Shown: piece by piece, positions 35,031 to 42,792 of the stretch
Layout: each line of letters begins with the position of its first letter
Numbering within the stretch: position 1 is the first letter of the stretch
Origin: Novosphingobium profundi
GTDB taxonomy: Bacteria > Pseudomonadota > Alphaproteobacteria > Sphingomonadales > Sphingomonadaceae
Direction: 5' to 3'
Assembly (NCBI RefSeq): GCF_018491765.1
Contig: NZ_JABWCU010000006.1
Coordinates: 310,001-374,000 of the forward strand
DNA: 64,000 nt
Notes under the pieces: generated by a model
What the model was told of the DNA's origin: nothing
The model's database searches: none
Seen by the model: only the letters and a program-made list of their open reading frames with translations
Made by a program: the position numbers and the translations under genes

Positions 35031-35588
35031 ATGCCGGCCTTCTACCTGACGTTCCTCGCCGTGCTCCTGGTGGGTGCGGGCGCGCGCGACCAGTTGACGA
35101 TCGCGACCCTGTCGGCGCGCCAGAACGGGCGTCCCGCGATCCTCGTCGTGGCTGCGCTCTGCACCGTGCTGAGCTGTGCGCTCGCGGGATGGGTCGCGCA
35201 GGCGATGGTGGGCGAGCTCCCGCCTCCGGCGCGGCCGATCTTCGCGGCGATCGCGCTGGGTCTTGCCGGCCTGGAATCGCTGGCCCTGCGGGTTCGCCGC
35301 GCGTGGAAGGAGCCGACCCATTCGCTTGGCGCGCTTTTCCTCGTGATCCTGGGCCACCAGGTGAGCGACGCGGCGCGGTTCCTGATCGTCGGGCTCGGCG
35401 TCGCGATGGCGGCGCCCTATCTCGCCTGCGGGGCTGGCGCGCTGTCGAGCCTGGTGTTGGTCGGGCTCGCTTGGGCGATGCCCGACTTTGTCAGCCATCG
35501 AGCCCTTGGCGGGTTTCGCCGGGTGGCGGGAGGCGTGCTGGTGGCAGTCGCGCTCTACCTTGCACTTGCACAAATGCGTATATTGTAA
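35031..35588 (+). CDS. TMEM165/GDT1-like membrane protein with degenerate motifs
   Basis: A 185-residue protein with about six hydrophobic segments in two related halves. The first half has GARDQLTIATLSAR where GDT1/UPF0016 transporters have E-x-G-D-K/R-T. The second has GHQVSDAARFLIVGLGV. Known members move Mn2+ or Ca2+ using the acidic pairs, and here most of these residues are missing. Family assignment is tentative, and transport activity is doubtful. It follows the pmm gene by 44 bp, and GDT1 proteins support glycosylation in eukaryotes. Confidence 0.55.
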   Translation: MPAFYLTFLAVLLVGAGARDQLTIATLSARQNGRPAILVVAALCTVLSCALAGWVAQAMVGELPPPARPIFAAIALGLAGLESLALRVRRAWKEPTHSLGALFLVILGHQVSDAARFLIVGLGVAMAAPYLACGAGALSSLVLVGLAWAMPDFVSHRALGGFRRVAGGVLVAVALYLALAQMRIL

Positions 35589-35687
35589 TCGATTTTTTCG
35601 ATCGAACAAAACCTTCTAATTCGTGTTTCCAATCATATATCGTGGCTGCCAGGTGATGGTGGCAGACAACCTAGGAGGGAAATTTCG

Positions 35688-36146
35688 ATGGCCAGCAATG
35701 ACAACGCCAAGGGTGCGCTGATCGACAGCCTGAACGGGCTTCTCGCGGATACCTTTGCGCTCTACATCAAGACCAAGAACTTCCACTGGCACGTCAAGGG
35801 GCCTCAGTTCCGCGACCTGCACCTGCTGTTCGACGACCAGGCGGCGCAAGTCCAGGCGCTGATCGACACGATTGCCGAACGCGTGCGCAAGCAGGGCGGC
35901 ACCACGCTGACCAGCCCCGACGCGATTGTTTCCAAGACCAAGATCGCGCCGCAGGATTCCACCTCGATCGAGCCGATGGCGATGGTCAAGGAACTGATGG
36001 ACGACAACATCGCCTATATCGAGCGCCTGCGCGAAGTGAAGGCGGCGGCTGGCGAAGCGGGCGACAACGCCACCGACGGCATCGTGGACGACTGGACCGA
36101 CCAGGCCGAGGAACGCGCCTGGTTCCTGCGCGAGATCATCGCCTGA
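35688..36146 (+). CDS. dps: Dps-family ferritin-like protein
   Basis: Stores iron and protects DNA in starvation or oxidative stress, usually as a dodecamer. The 152-residue four-helix protein has the ferroxidase block KNFHWHVKGPQFRDLHLLFD with His, Asp and Glu ligands. AGGAGGGA precedes the ATG at ideal spacing, suggesting high expression. It has its own upstream gap of 100 bp and is followed by a strong hairpin. Confidence 0.93.
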   Translation: MASNDNAKGALIDSLNGLLADTFALYIKTKNFHWHVKGPQFRDLHLLFDDQAAQVQALIDTIAERVRKQGGTTLTSPDAIVSKTKIAPQDSTSIEPMAMVKELMDDNIAYIERLREVKAAAGEAGDNATDGIVDDWTDQAEERAWFLREIIA

Positions 36147-36207
36147 TCGCCACGCCATAAGCGGGGCCGCGCGAGCGCGCCGCACGCAATCGGCACATAA
36201 GCAATCA

Positions 36208-36249
36208 GCAGAAGGGTCGGCTGCCGTATCGGGTGGCCGGCCCTTCTGC
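36208..36249 (+). terminator. Hairpin after dps
   Basis: GCAGAAGGGTCGGC pairs with GCCGGCCCTTCTGC (14 bp, one G-T wobble), 62 bp after the dps stop. Followed by no long T tract. Confidence 0.7.
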
Positions 36250-36340
36250 GTTCCGGGGCAGGGTGAAGCGGGCCACGCAAATGTGTGCGGGCGCGCACAT
36301 TGGGGTTGCAGGGCAAGGGGCAGGTGGTAGACCGGCGGGC

Positions 36341-36958
36341 ATGTCGCAGCCCGAAATCATTGCCGGCGCCGATAACGGTGCCATTGCCGCCTGGGTGGCG
36401 GAACGTCTTCATGGCGCCCTTTCCGTCTCGGCCGAAGTCGCGATCACCGTCCCGGGTGGTTCGACGCCGTTCCCGATCTTCGAGATCCTGGCCTCCTCGG
36501 ACCTGCCCTGGTCGCGCATCAGCGTGTGGCCGGGCGACGATCGCATCGTGGCCGAGGACCATGCCGCCAGCAACGTTGGCAAGATTCGCGCCCTGCTCGA
36601 GCCGGCCGGGGCCCGGATCGTCCCCCTGACCGAGACGGCACGGCCCCCGCATTTCGCGCTGGCCTGGCTGGGCATGGGCGGCGATGGGCACATCGCCTCG
36701 CTCTTTCCCAATACCGACCCGCAAGTCGACGATCCGGCCCCGGTGCGGCGCCTGACACCCGATCCCTTGCCGCCCGAGGCGCCGTTCGATCGCGTCAGCC
36801 TGACCATCCCCTCGCTGGTCAACGCCGACCAGGTCATGTTCGTGATCCGGGGCGCCGACAAGCGGCTCGTGTTCGACGCGGCCGTCGCGGGCGAGAACGA
36901 CCTGCCCGTGGCACGTTTCCTCGGCGCCTACCCGAACGCGGTGACCTGCTTCTGCTGA
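36341..36958 (+). CDS. pgl: 6-phosphogluconolactonase
   Basis: Hydrolyses 6-phosphogluconolactone in the pentose-phosphate and Entner-Doudoroff pathways. The 205-residue protein has VAITVPGGSTPFPIFEIL (phosphate-binding GGSTP), ISVWPGDDRIVAEDHAASN and GMGGDGHIASLFPNT, the DevB/SOL signature. It is a little shorter than most family members. No zwf or edd lies nearby. The stop TGA overlaps the likely start of the following Nudix gene. Confidence 0.9.
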   Translation: MSQPEIIAGADNGAIAAWVAERLHGALSVSAEVAITVPGGSTPFPIFEILASSDLPWSRISVWPGDDRIVAEDHAASNVGKIRALLEPAGARIVPLTETARPPHFALAWLGMGGDGHIASLFPNTDPQVDDPAPVRRLTPDPLPPEAPFDRVSLTIPSLVNADQVMFVIRGADKRLVFDAAVAGENDLPVARFLGAYPNAVTCFC

Positions 36959-37431
36959 AGCGGCTTCTCCACGCGCTGCCCGCGCCGCTCCACCGCTCGC
37001 TCTTCCGCCTTGCCCATGGCCTGCGCAAGCAGGTGTGGAAGTGGCGCAAGCCCACCGTCGAGGGCGTGAGGGTGCTCGCGCTCGATCCTGCGGGGCACGT
37101 GATCCTGGTGCGGCACAGCTATGGTTCGGACAAGTGGATGCCGCCGGGCGGTGGCCTCAAGGCGGGCGAGGATCCGGTCGGCGCGGGCGCGCGCGAACTG
37201 CTCGAGGAGACCGGCTGCCACTTGCGCGACGGGCGGCGGGTCGCGCTGTCCGACGAAGACCTCCACGGCGCGAGCAATGTGGTCCATGTCGTCGTGGGGC
37301 AAACCAGCGAAGATCCCGTGCCGGACGGGCGCGAGATCGTGGAAGCGCGGGCTTTCGCGATCGATGCCTTGCCCGAAGCCATGCCCGCTGGCCTTGCCGA
37401 CCTGATCAGCGGCTGGATCGCGGCACGCTAG
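36955..37431 (+). CDS. Nudix hydrolase with no canonical start codon
   Basis: A protein of about 158 residues with a perfect Nudix box, GGLKAGEDPVGAGARELLEE followed by TG. The conserved part begins around KRLLHALPAPLHRS. In that frame there is no ATG, GTG or TTG near the expected N-terminus. A CTG overlapping the pgl stop (CTGA) is the best candidate, implying coupled translation. The next standard start, GTG at 37033, would drop about 26 residues. Substrate unknown. The stop codon lies at the edge of the palindromic repeat. Confidence 0.7.
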   Translation: MKRLLHALPAPLHRSLFRLAHGLRKQVWKWRKPTVEGVRVLALDPAGHVILVRHSYGSDKWMPPGGGLKAGEDPVGAGARELLEETGCHLRDGRRVALSDEDLHGASNVVHVVVGQTSEDPVPDGREIVEARAFAIDALPEAMPAGLADLISGWIAAR

Positions 37432-37535
37432 AGCATTTTTCAGTCAGGTGGAATCACCTGACGGTTCAGAAAATGCGTCAAAACAACAAGCTAGAGCGGT
37501 CGATCTGATGCAATCTGATCGTAAACCGCTCTAGA
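37429..37535. repeat. Dispersed palindromic intergenic repeat (AGAGC...GCTCT type)
   Basis: About 107 bp exactly filling the gap between convergent Nudix and dinB genes. It holds a TCAGGTG-GAAT-CACCTGA hairpin and a CTAGAGCGGT/ACCGCTCTAG 10-bp stem with an inner CGATC/GATCG pair, plus the line AAAATGCGTCAAAACAA. It resembles the AGAGCGG intergenic repeats known from many alphaproteobacteria. Both flanking stop codons (TAG) are formed by its ends, and it can act as a two-way terminator. Confidence 0.8.
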
Positions 37536-38652
37536 GCAACGACAGCTGACCATCCTTCTCGGCGCGCGCCGGGCTCGCCTTCGCGTCCTGCTCGAGCGCC
37601 GAGAGCGTCAGGCCCATCAGGCGAATCGGCTGGGGCAGGGGGAGCAGATCCTCGAGCAGCGCTCGGCCAAGGGCGGCGAACTCGGCCTTGTCGGCGACCC
37701 ACTGGTGGACCGAGCGTGCGCGGGTGATCGTGGTGAAATCGGCGTAACGCAGCTTGAGCGTCACCGTGCGGCCGCGGGCATCGGCGCGCGCGATGCGTTC
37801 CCACACCGTCTCGATGATCGTCTCGAGCGTGTCGCGAAGCTGCGCCAGGTCCTTGATGTTCTCGGCGAAGGTGCGCTCGCCGCCTACCGACTTGCGGGGG
37901 CGATCGGGGCGTACCTGGCGCAAGTCGACGCCGCGCGCGGCGCGAAACAGGTACTCGGCGAAGCTGCCGAAATGCATGCGCAGGAAGGCGAGGTCCTTCG
38001 CCGCAAGGTCCGCGCCGGTCGCAATGCCCAGCTTCGCCATCTTCTCCGCGCCGCGCGGGCCCACGCCGTGGAAGCGGCGCACGGGCAGCGTCGCGACGAA
38101 GGCGGCACCCTCGCCGGGGCGGATCACGCACAGGCCGTCGGGCTTGTTCTGGTCGCTCGCGAGCTTGGCGAGGAACTTGTTGTACGAGACCCCGGCGCTG
38201 GCGGTGAGGCCGGTGTCGGCCTTGATCCGGGCACGGATCTCCTGCGCAATGCGCGTCGCGGACCCCAGCCCTTTGCGGTCCTCGGTGACGTCGAGATAGG
38301 CCTCGTCGAGCGAGAGCGGCTCGACCTGGGGGGTGTAGTCGAGAAAGATCGCGCGGATCTGCTGGCTGACCGCGCGGTAGACGTCGAAGCGCGACTTGCG
38401 GAAGATGAGATCGGGGCACAGGCGCAGCGCCCGCGAAGAGGGCATGGCCGAGCGCACCCCGAACACGCGCGCCTCGTAGCTGGCGGCTGCAACGACGCCG
38501 CGCCCCGAGGCGCCGCCCACCGCCACGGGCTTGCCGCGCAGCGAGGGATCGTCGCGCTGTTCGACGCTGGCGAAGAAGGCATCCATGTCGACATGGATGA
38601 TCTTGCGCAGGCCCTCGGCTTCGTCCTCGTCCGGATTGTCGTGGGGGTACAT
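37531..38652 (-). CDS. dinB: DNA polymerase IV (Y-family)
   Basis: An error-prone polymerase for bypass of DNA damage. The 373-residue protein has KIIHVDMDAFFASVEQRDDP (catalytic Asp), the SLDEAYLDVT motif with DE and the little-finger domain (VGGERTFAENIKDLAQLRDT). The C-terminus ends in DGQLSLL, a plausible clamp-binding peptide (QLSLL). The ATG at 38652 opens MYPHDNPDEDEAEG. A long open extension upstream lies antisense to the MFS gene. Confidence 0.94.
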   Translation of the reverse strand: MYPHDNPDEDEAEGLRKIIHVDMDAFFASVEQRDDPSLRGKPVAVGGASGRGVVAAASYEARVFGVRSAMPSSRALRLCPDLIFRKSRFDVYRAVSQQIRAIFLDYTPQVEPLSLDEAYLDVTEDRKGLGSATRIAQEIRARIKADTGLTASAGVSYNKFLAKLASDQNKPDGLCVIRPGEGAAFVATLPVRRFHGVGPRGAEKMAKLGIATGADLAAKDLAFLRMHFGSFAEYLFRAARGVDLRQVRPDRPRKSVGGERTFAENIKDLAQLRDTLETIIETVWERIARADARGRTVTLKLRYADFTTITRARSVHQWVADKAEFAALGRALLEDLLPLPQPIRLMGLTLSALEQDAKASPARAEKDGQLSLL

Positions 38653-38742
38653 GGTGTCCCATATAGGGGTTGCCGATTGAAATGTATTGGTGCAGGTGCG
38701 AATCTGCTGGCCTAAATTTCGCAACTGCGGCATGCGCGCGGA

Positions 38743-40023
38743 ATGACCGGTGCACATCCCCAAGACGATGCCTTCCCCATGGGCCAGGCCGAGTTCGTCG
38801 GCCTGATGGCCGCGATGCAGGCGCTCATGTCGCTCTCGATCGACGTCATGCTCCCTGCGCTGGGCCATATCTCGAACGATCTGGGGGTTTCCGGAGCCAA
38901 CGAACGCCAGTTGGTGGTCGGGGTGTTCATGACCTGTGCGGGGATCGGTTCCTTGTTTCCCGGCGCGCTTGCCGACCGCTTCGGGCGGCGCCGGGTCGTC
39001 CTGTTCGCGACAGCGGGCAATTTCATCGCCACGTTCGTCTGCGCGATCTCGCCCAGTTTTCCGGTCCTCCTGCTCGCGCGCGGGATCGCGGGCCTTTTGA
39101 CCTCGGCGATGATGGTCATGCCCATGACGATCCTGCGCGACCGTTACGAGGGCGATGCCATGGCGCGGACCCAGTCGTTGATCGCGACGACGTTCATGGT
39201 GGTGCCGATGATCGCGCCGATGGTCGGCCAGGCGATCATGCTGGTGGCGGGCTGGCGCTGGATCTTCGGGGTTACCTGCGCGATGGGCGTGGTGGTGTTC
39301 ATCTGGGCGGGCCTGCGCCTGCCCGAAACGCTTCTGCCCGAGAACAAGCAGGAGATACGTCCACTGGTGATCGTGGGGAACATGCGCCTCGCACTCACCG
39401 AGCGTTCGGCGATCGGCTATTTCCTGGGGGCCGCTTTCGTCCAGGCTGGCCTGTTCGGCTATCTCAACAGCGCGCAGCAGCTGGTCGGCGAGACGCTGGG
39501 CGCGGGCACCCTGTTCCCCGTCCTGTTCGGACTCATGGCGCTGGTCATGGCGGGGGCGAACTTCATCAATGCGCGCATCGTCGTCGCCTTCGGTGCGCGG
39601 CGCGTGTCGCACTGCGCGCTGTTCGTGTTCATCGTCATGGGCGCGATCCACGCCCTCGTGGCGATGAGCGGCAAGGAGGGTCTGTGGGCCTTCGTCGTCT
39701 TGATGACCATTTCGATGTGCATGCTCAGCTTCATCGCCGCGAACTTCCAGGCGATCTCGCTTCAGCCGTTCGCCCGCATCGCGGGGGCCGCGGCTTCGGT
39801 CATGTCGTTCGTGCGCATGGTGCTGAGCTCGCTCATCGGCGCGGCGATCGGACTGTCGTTTGACGGGACCGCGCTGCCGATCGCGGGCAGCATGGCGGTT
39901 CTGGGCGTGATGGCGCTGGCAATGGTGCTTTATTCCGAACGCGGCAAGCTGTTCCGTCGCATCAATCCGCCCGAATACTACCGCCAGAACCAGCCGCCCA
40001 AGACGCCCCCGCACGGCGGCTGA
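38743..40023 (+). CDS. Bcr/CflA-family drug efflux MFS transporter
   Basis: A 426-residue, 12-segment major facilitator. The A motif is GALADRFGRRRVVLF (loop 2-3). Bcr/CflA-type sequence starts with LMAAMQALMSLSIDVMLPAL, where the Asp in TM1 is a family hallmark. It probably exports drugs such as bicyclomycin-like compounds or sulfonamides by proton antiport. It is divergent from dinB and has its own terminator overlapping the stop. Confidence 0.88.
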   Translation: MTGAHPQDDAFPMGQAEFVGLMAAMQALMSLSIDVMLPALGHISNDLGVSGANERQLVVGVFMTCAGIGSLFPGALADRFGRRRVVLFATAGNFIATFVCAISPSFPVLLLARGIAGLLTSAMMVMPMTILRDRYEGDAMARTQSLIATTFMVVPMIAPMVGQAIMLVAGWRWIFGVTCAMGVVVFIWAGLRLPETLLPENKQEIRPLVIVGNMRLALTERSAIGYFLGAAFVQAGLFGYLNSAQQLVGETLGAGTLFPVLFGLMALVMAGANFINARIVVAFGARRVSHCALFVFIVMGAIHALVAMSGKEGLWAFVVLMTISMCMLSFIAANFQAISLQPFARIAGAAASVMSFVRMVLSSLIGAAIGLSFDGTALPIAGSMAVLGVMALAMVLYSERGKLFRRINPPEYYRQNQPPKTPPHGG

Positions 40024-40051
40024 TCGCACGGCTCGGACGTCGTGCGATCAG
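40020..40051. terminator. Hairpin at the MFS stop
   Basis: CTGATCGCACG and CGTGCGATCAG form an 11-bp perfect stem with a 10-nt loop, overlapping the MFS stop codon and serving the convergent small gene as well. Confidence 0.7.
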
Positions 40052-40072
40052 GCTGCGCGGCGAGCTGAGGGG

Positions 40073-40225
40073 TCAGACCCCGCGTCGGCCGCCGCGGAAG
40101 AGCTGCACGAGGCCCACGATCACGGCGATCACCAGCAGGACGTGGATGAGCGCGCTCGACACGTGGAACACGACGAAGCCGAGCAGCCAGAGAACGAGCA
40201 GGATGGCGGCGATTGTGAAAAGCAT
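40073..40225 (-). CDS. Small membrane protein, lmo0937 family-like
   Basis: A 50-residue protein with two hydrophobic helices (LFTIAAILLVLWLLGFVVF and LIHVLLVIAVIVGLV) and a basic FRGGRRGV end, like the lmo0937-type small membrane proteins common in bacteria and often stress-induced. AAGGAGA precedes the ATG. The open frame extends 72 codons further 5', but it has no ribosome-binding site and lies over the region upstream of the UDG gene. Confidence 0.8.
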   Translation of the reverse strand: MLFTIAAILLVLWLLGFVVFHVSSALIHVLLVIAVIVGLVQLFRGGRRGV

Positions 40226-40559
40226 GGGGTGTCTCCTTGGAGAGGAATAGAATTCTGAAACGCGCAAAGGGCGGTTAGGCTCCGCGCCCCGCGAGTTTCG
40301 TTGCGAGCCGGTTGTCGCACGCCGGGCCCGGGCGGTGGCAGAACGCTTGCGGGACTCTCCCATCGTGCGCATGCACGGTGTTGCGACCGCGAATCGCCCT
40401 TGCTCGATGCGAATTCGCCGTTGCGGCTCTTCGGGACGCACCCGTTTCTTCGCGAAACGCCGGAGCCAGATTGCTGTCCAAAAAAGGGGCCGTCTGCGTC
40501 CTTCTGCCGTCTCGATGCGTTCTTGTGCGTGGGCAAGGGGATGTCCACATCACGCGTGC

Positions 40560-41204
40560 ATGGACGCGCATCCATCTTCCAGGCCCGATTGCGAAGCCGA
40601 CGAGACATCGCTCGAGGACCTGCTCGCGCGGGTCGCGGCCTGTCGGGTCTGTGCTGGCGCTCTCGCGCACCCGCCGCGCCCGGTCGTGCAGATCGGAAGG
40701 CGTGCACGGATTCTTGTCATCGGTCAGGCACCGGGAACCCGCGTCCACGCCAGCGGGCGCGCCTGGGACGATGACAGCGGGGATCGGTTGCGCGGCTGGA
40801 CCGGCCTTGCGGACGCAACTTTCTACAACGCCGAGCGCGTCGCCCACATGCCCAGTGGTTTCTGCTATCCGGGCAAGGGGACGGGCGGCGACCTGCCGCC
40901 CCGGCGCGAATGCGCGCCCTTGTGGCACGCGCCCTTGCGCGCGCACATGCCCGAGGTGCGCCTCACCCTGCTGGTCGGCCTCCACGCGCAGAAACGCTAC
41001 CTGCCGCGCGGCTTTGCGGGCAGCTTGACACAGGCCGTCGCGCGCTGGCGCGACGCCCCGCAAGGCGTTCTGCCGCTGCCCCACCCCAGTTGGCGCAGCC
41101 GCCTGTGGATGGCGCGCCATCCCTGGTTCGAGGCCGAGCTCCTCCCGAATCTGCGCGCCCGTGTCGAGCAAGCCCTCGCGAGCGCGCAACCGGCCAAGGA
41201 CTAG
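40560..41204 (+). CDS. Uracil-DNA glycosylase superfamily protein
   Basis: A 214-residue protein of the UDG fold (family 4/5-like). The N-terminal region has CRVCAGALAHPPRP, then ILVIGQAPGTRVHASGRAWD, which fits the catalytic GxAPG motif, and LPLPHPSWRSRLWM near the C-terminus, which fits the HPS motif. Such proteins remove uracil or related bases from DNA. The Cys pair could be part of an Fe-S cluster, but only two Cys are seen there. The ATG at 40560 was chosen; a longer frame upstream is not conserved-looking. The stop overlaps the convergent mipA stop. Confidence 0.82.
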   Translation: MDAHPSSRPDCEADETSLEDLLARVAACRVCAGALAHPPRPVVQIGRRARILVIGQAPGTRVHASGRAWDDDSGDRLRGWTGLADATFYNAERVAHMPSGFCYPGKGTGGDLPPRRECAPLWHAPLRAHMPEVRLTLLVGLHAQKRYLPRGFAGSLTQAVARWRDAPQGVLPLPHPSWRSRLWMARHPWFEAELLPNLRARVEQALASAQPAKD

Positions 41205-42055
41205 AAGGTATAGGCGATGCCGAGCCCGCCCAGCCACTGGTCGGGTGAGCCGCGCAGGCTGGTGTAGGGCGTCGTCTTGCCGTCGCCGAGCATGCGTGAG
41301 TAGGCGGCAAGACCGAGCACGGCGAAGCCGCCGTCGCGCAAGTCTCCGGAAAGGTCCCAGGCGACCAGTGCGCCCGCGCCCACCTTGTCCCAGCCGCCCT
41401 TGGCGTTGAACTGGGGCAGGCCGCTCGCCGAACTCTGGGCGGGCGTCACCGAATAGTAGTAGCGCGCATAGCTGTCGTCGGCATGGTGGGCATAGGCCAT
41501 CGTGGTCAGCAGCACGCCCTTGCTGAGAGGGGTGTTGTAGCTGATCGCGGGGCGCACCGTCATGCCGCCATAGGCGCCTGCGACGTCCCATTTGACGTCG
41601 CTCGAAATCGTGACCCAGTCGTAGTCGTGGAGCACGCGGTTGATGCGCAGCCCGGCGTTGGCGCCCAGTTCGACCGCCATGTCGAGCTTGCCCGCGGCAG
41701 CGACCACCGGGTCCTTGATGCCGCGCGCGCGGTTGAGCGAGAGCCCCACGGCCGGTCCGAAGGCGAGGCCGACCTTGGCCCCGCGCGCATCGGGGATCAC
41801 GTCGAGCGCGACGCCGCCCTGGCGCGGATTGATGGTCACGCCCCCGATGCGGCCCCGGATGGCCGGCAGCGGCGAAATTCGCCCGTCGTCCGAACCGTCG
41901 TAGCTGGGGCCATATAGAGCGCCGAGGCCGATGGTCAGGCTATCGCCCTCGAAGACGTTGCGCTTGGGCTCGGCGTCGTCCTGAGCGTGCGCGGCGGTGC
42001 TGGCGGCCAAAAGCGTGGCACTGGCCAGCAGGGCGGCGCAGATCGAATTTTTCAT
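41201..42055 (-). CDS. MipA/OmpV family outer-membrane protein
   Basis: A 284-residue beta-barrel protein. It has a signal peptide (residues 1-24, ending AHAQ), FEGDSLTIGLGALYGPSYDG at the first strand and a C-terminal LGGLGIAYTF ending in Phe as BAM substrates do. MipA scaffolds murein enzymes in E. coli; many OmpV homologues are of unknown role. The ATG at 42055 has GGGGAA at good spacing. The convergent UDG gene shares the 4-bp CTAG as stop. Confidence 0.9.
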   Translation of the reverse strand: MKNSICAALLASATLLAASTAAHAQDDAEPKRNVFEGDSLTIGLGALYGPSYDGSDDGRISPLPAIRGRIGGVTINPRQGGVALDVIPDARGAKVGLAFGPAVGLSLNRARGIKDPVVAAAGKLDMAVELGANAGLRINRVLHDYDWVTISSDVKWDVAGAYGGMTVRPAISYNTPLSKGVLLTTMAYAHHADDSYARYYYSVTPAQSSASGLPQFNAKGGWDKVGAGALVAWDLSGDLRDGGFAVLGLAAYSRMLGDGKTTPYTSLRGSPDQWLGGLGIAYTF

Positions 42056-42175
42056 TTGATTCCCCAGTTGCTTGCGTTGGGCGAGCAACGTTCCAGCGCG
42101 CAGAACGTTTCCGCCGGGAGCATGGGCCTGGGGCGGGAATGTAAATCGGGGATGCGCGCGGTGTGTCGGAACGTA

Positions 42176-42718
42176 TCAGGTCGGGGGTTCGGGAAGCGTG
42201 TCGTTGCCCTCTCCGAGCTTGCGCTGCATGAGGAAGACGTCGATCCACTGGCCGTGCTTCCAGCCTGCCCCCGAGAGCGTGCCGATCGGAAGGTAGCCCG
42301 CGCGGGCATGGAGGATCACCGAAGTCGGCTCGGACGAGGCGATCACCGCGAAGGCCTGGCGAAAGCCGCGTTTCTCGCATTCGTCGACAAGCGCCGCGAT
42401 CAGGCTCGAGCCGATGCCGCGCCCCAGGCTGTCGGGGCGCACGAAGATGGTGGTTTCCACGCTGTAGCGGTAGCCCACGCGCGGGCCATAGCGCTGGGCA
42501 TAACCGAAGCCGAGGACCTTGCCGTTCTCGTCGCGCGAAACCAGAAACGGATAGCCGTACTGCGTGAGATCGTCGATGCGCCGGCGGATGATGTCGCAAC
42601 CGGGCGGCTCGGTCTCGAAAGTCGCGGTGCTTTGCAGCACGTAATGCGAATATATTTCGGTGATCGATTCCGCATCCTCGAAGGAGGCGTCCTCGACTGT
42701 CAGTTCGTCTTTTGTCAT
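42176..42718 (-). CDS. GNAT N-acetyltransferase, phosphinothricin acetyltransferase-like
   Basis: A 180-residue acetyl-CoA-dependent enzyme. IYSHYVLQSTATFETEPPG near the N-terminus and FVRPDSLGRGIGSSLIAALV (acetyl-CoA loop R-G-x-G-x) resemble the Pat/MddA group that acetylates phosphinothricin or methionine sulfone/sulfoximine. The C-terminus has GWKHGQWIDVFLMQRKL, another family block. The ATG at 42718 was preferred to one 12 codons upstream for family alignment. Confidence 0.87.
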   Translation of the reverse strand: MTKDELTVEDASFEDAESITEIYSHYVLQSTATFETEPPGCDIIRRRIDDLTQYGYPFLVSRDENGKVLGFGYAQRYGPRVGYRYSVETTIFVRPDSLGRGIGSSLIAALVDECEKRGFRQAFAVIASSEPTSVILHARAGYLPIGTLSGAGWKHGQWIDVFLMQRKLGEGNDTLPEPPT

Positions 42719-42792
42719 CGTGATGACAATGCCGCAAAGCAGCATGCTTGCCAAGTTGGCCCGTCCTACCTGTAATACTGAGCGTCTTGTTA

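Noticed and set aside
37429-37535. CRISPR-like or insertion-sequence origin for the repeat
   Set aside because: Single copy in the window with internal hairpins only; no spacers, transposase or terminal target duplication.
38653-40029. Long 5' extension of dinB
   Set aside because: It lies antisense to the MFS gene and its composition is unlike Pol IV; the ATG at 38652 matches family starts.
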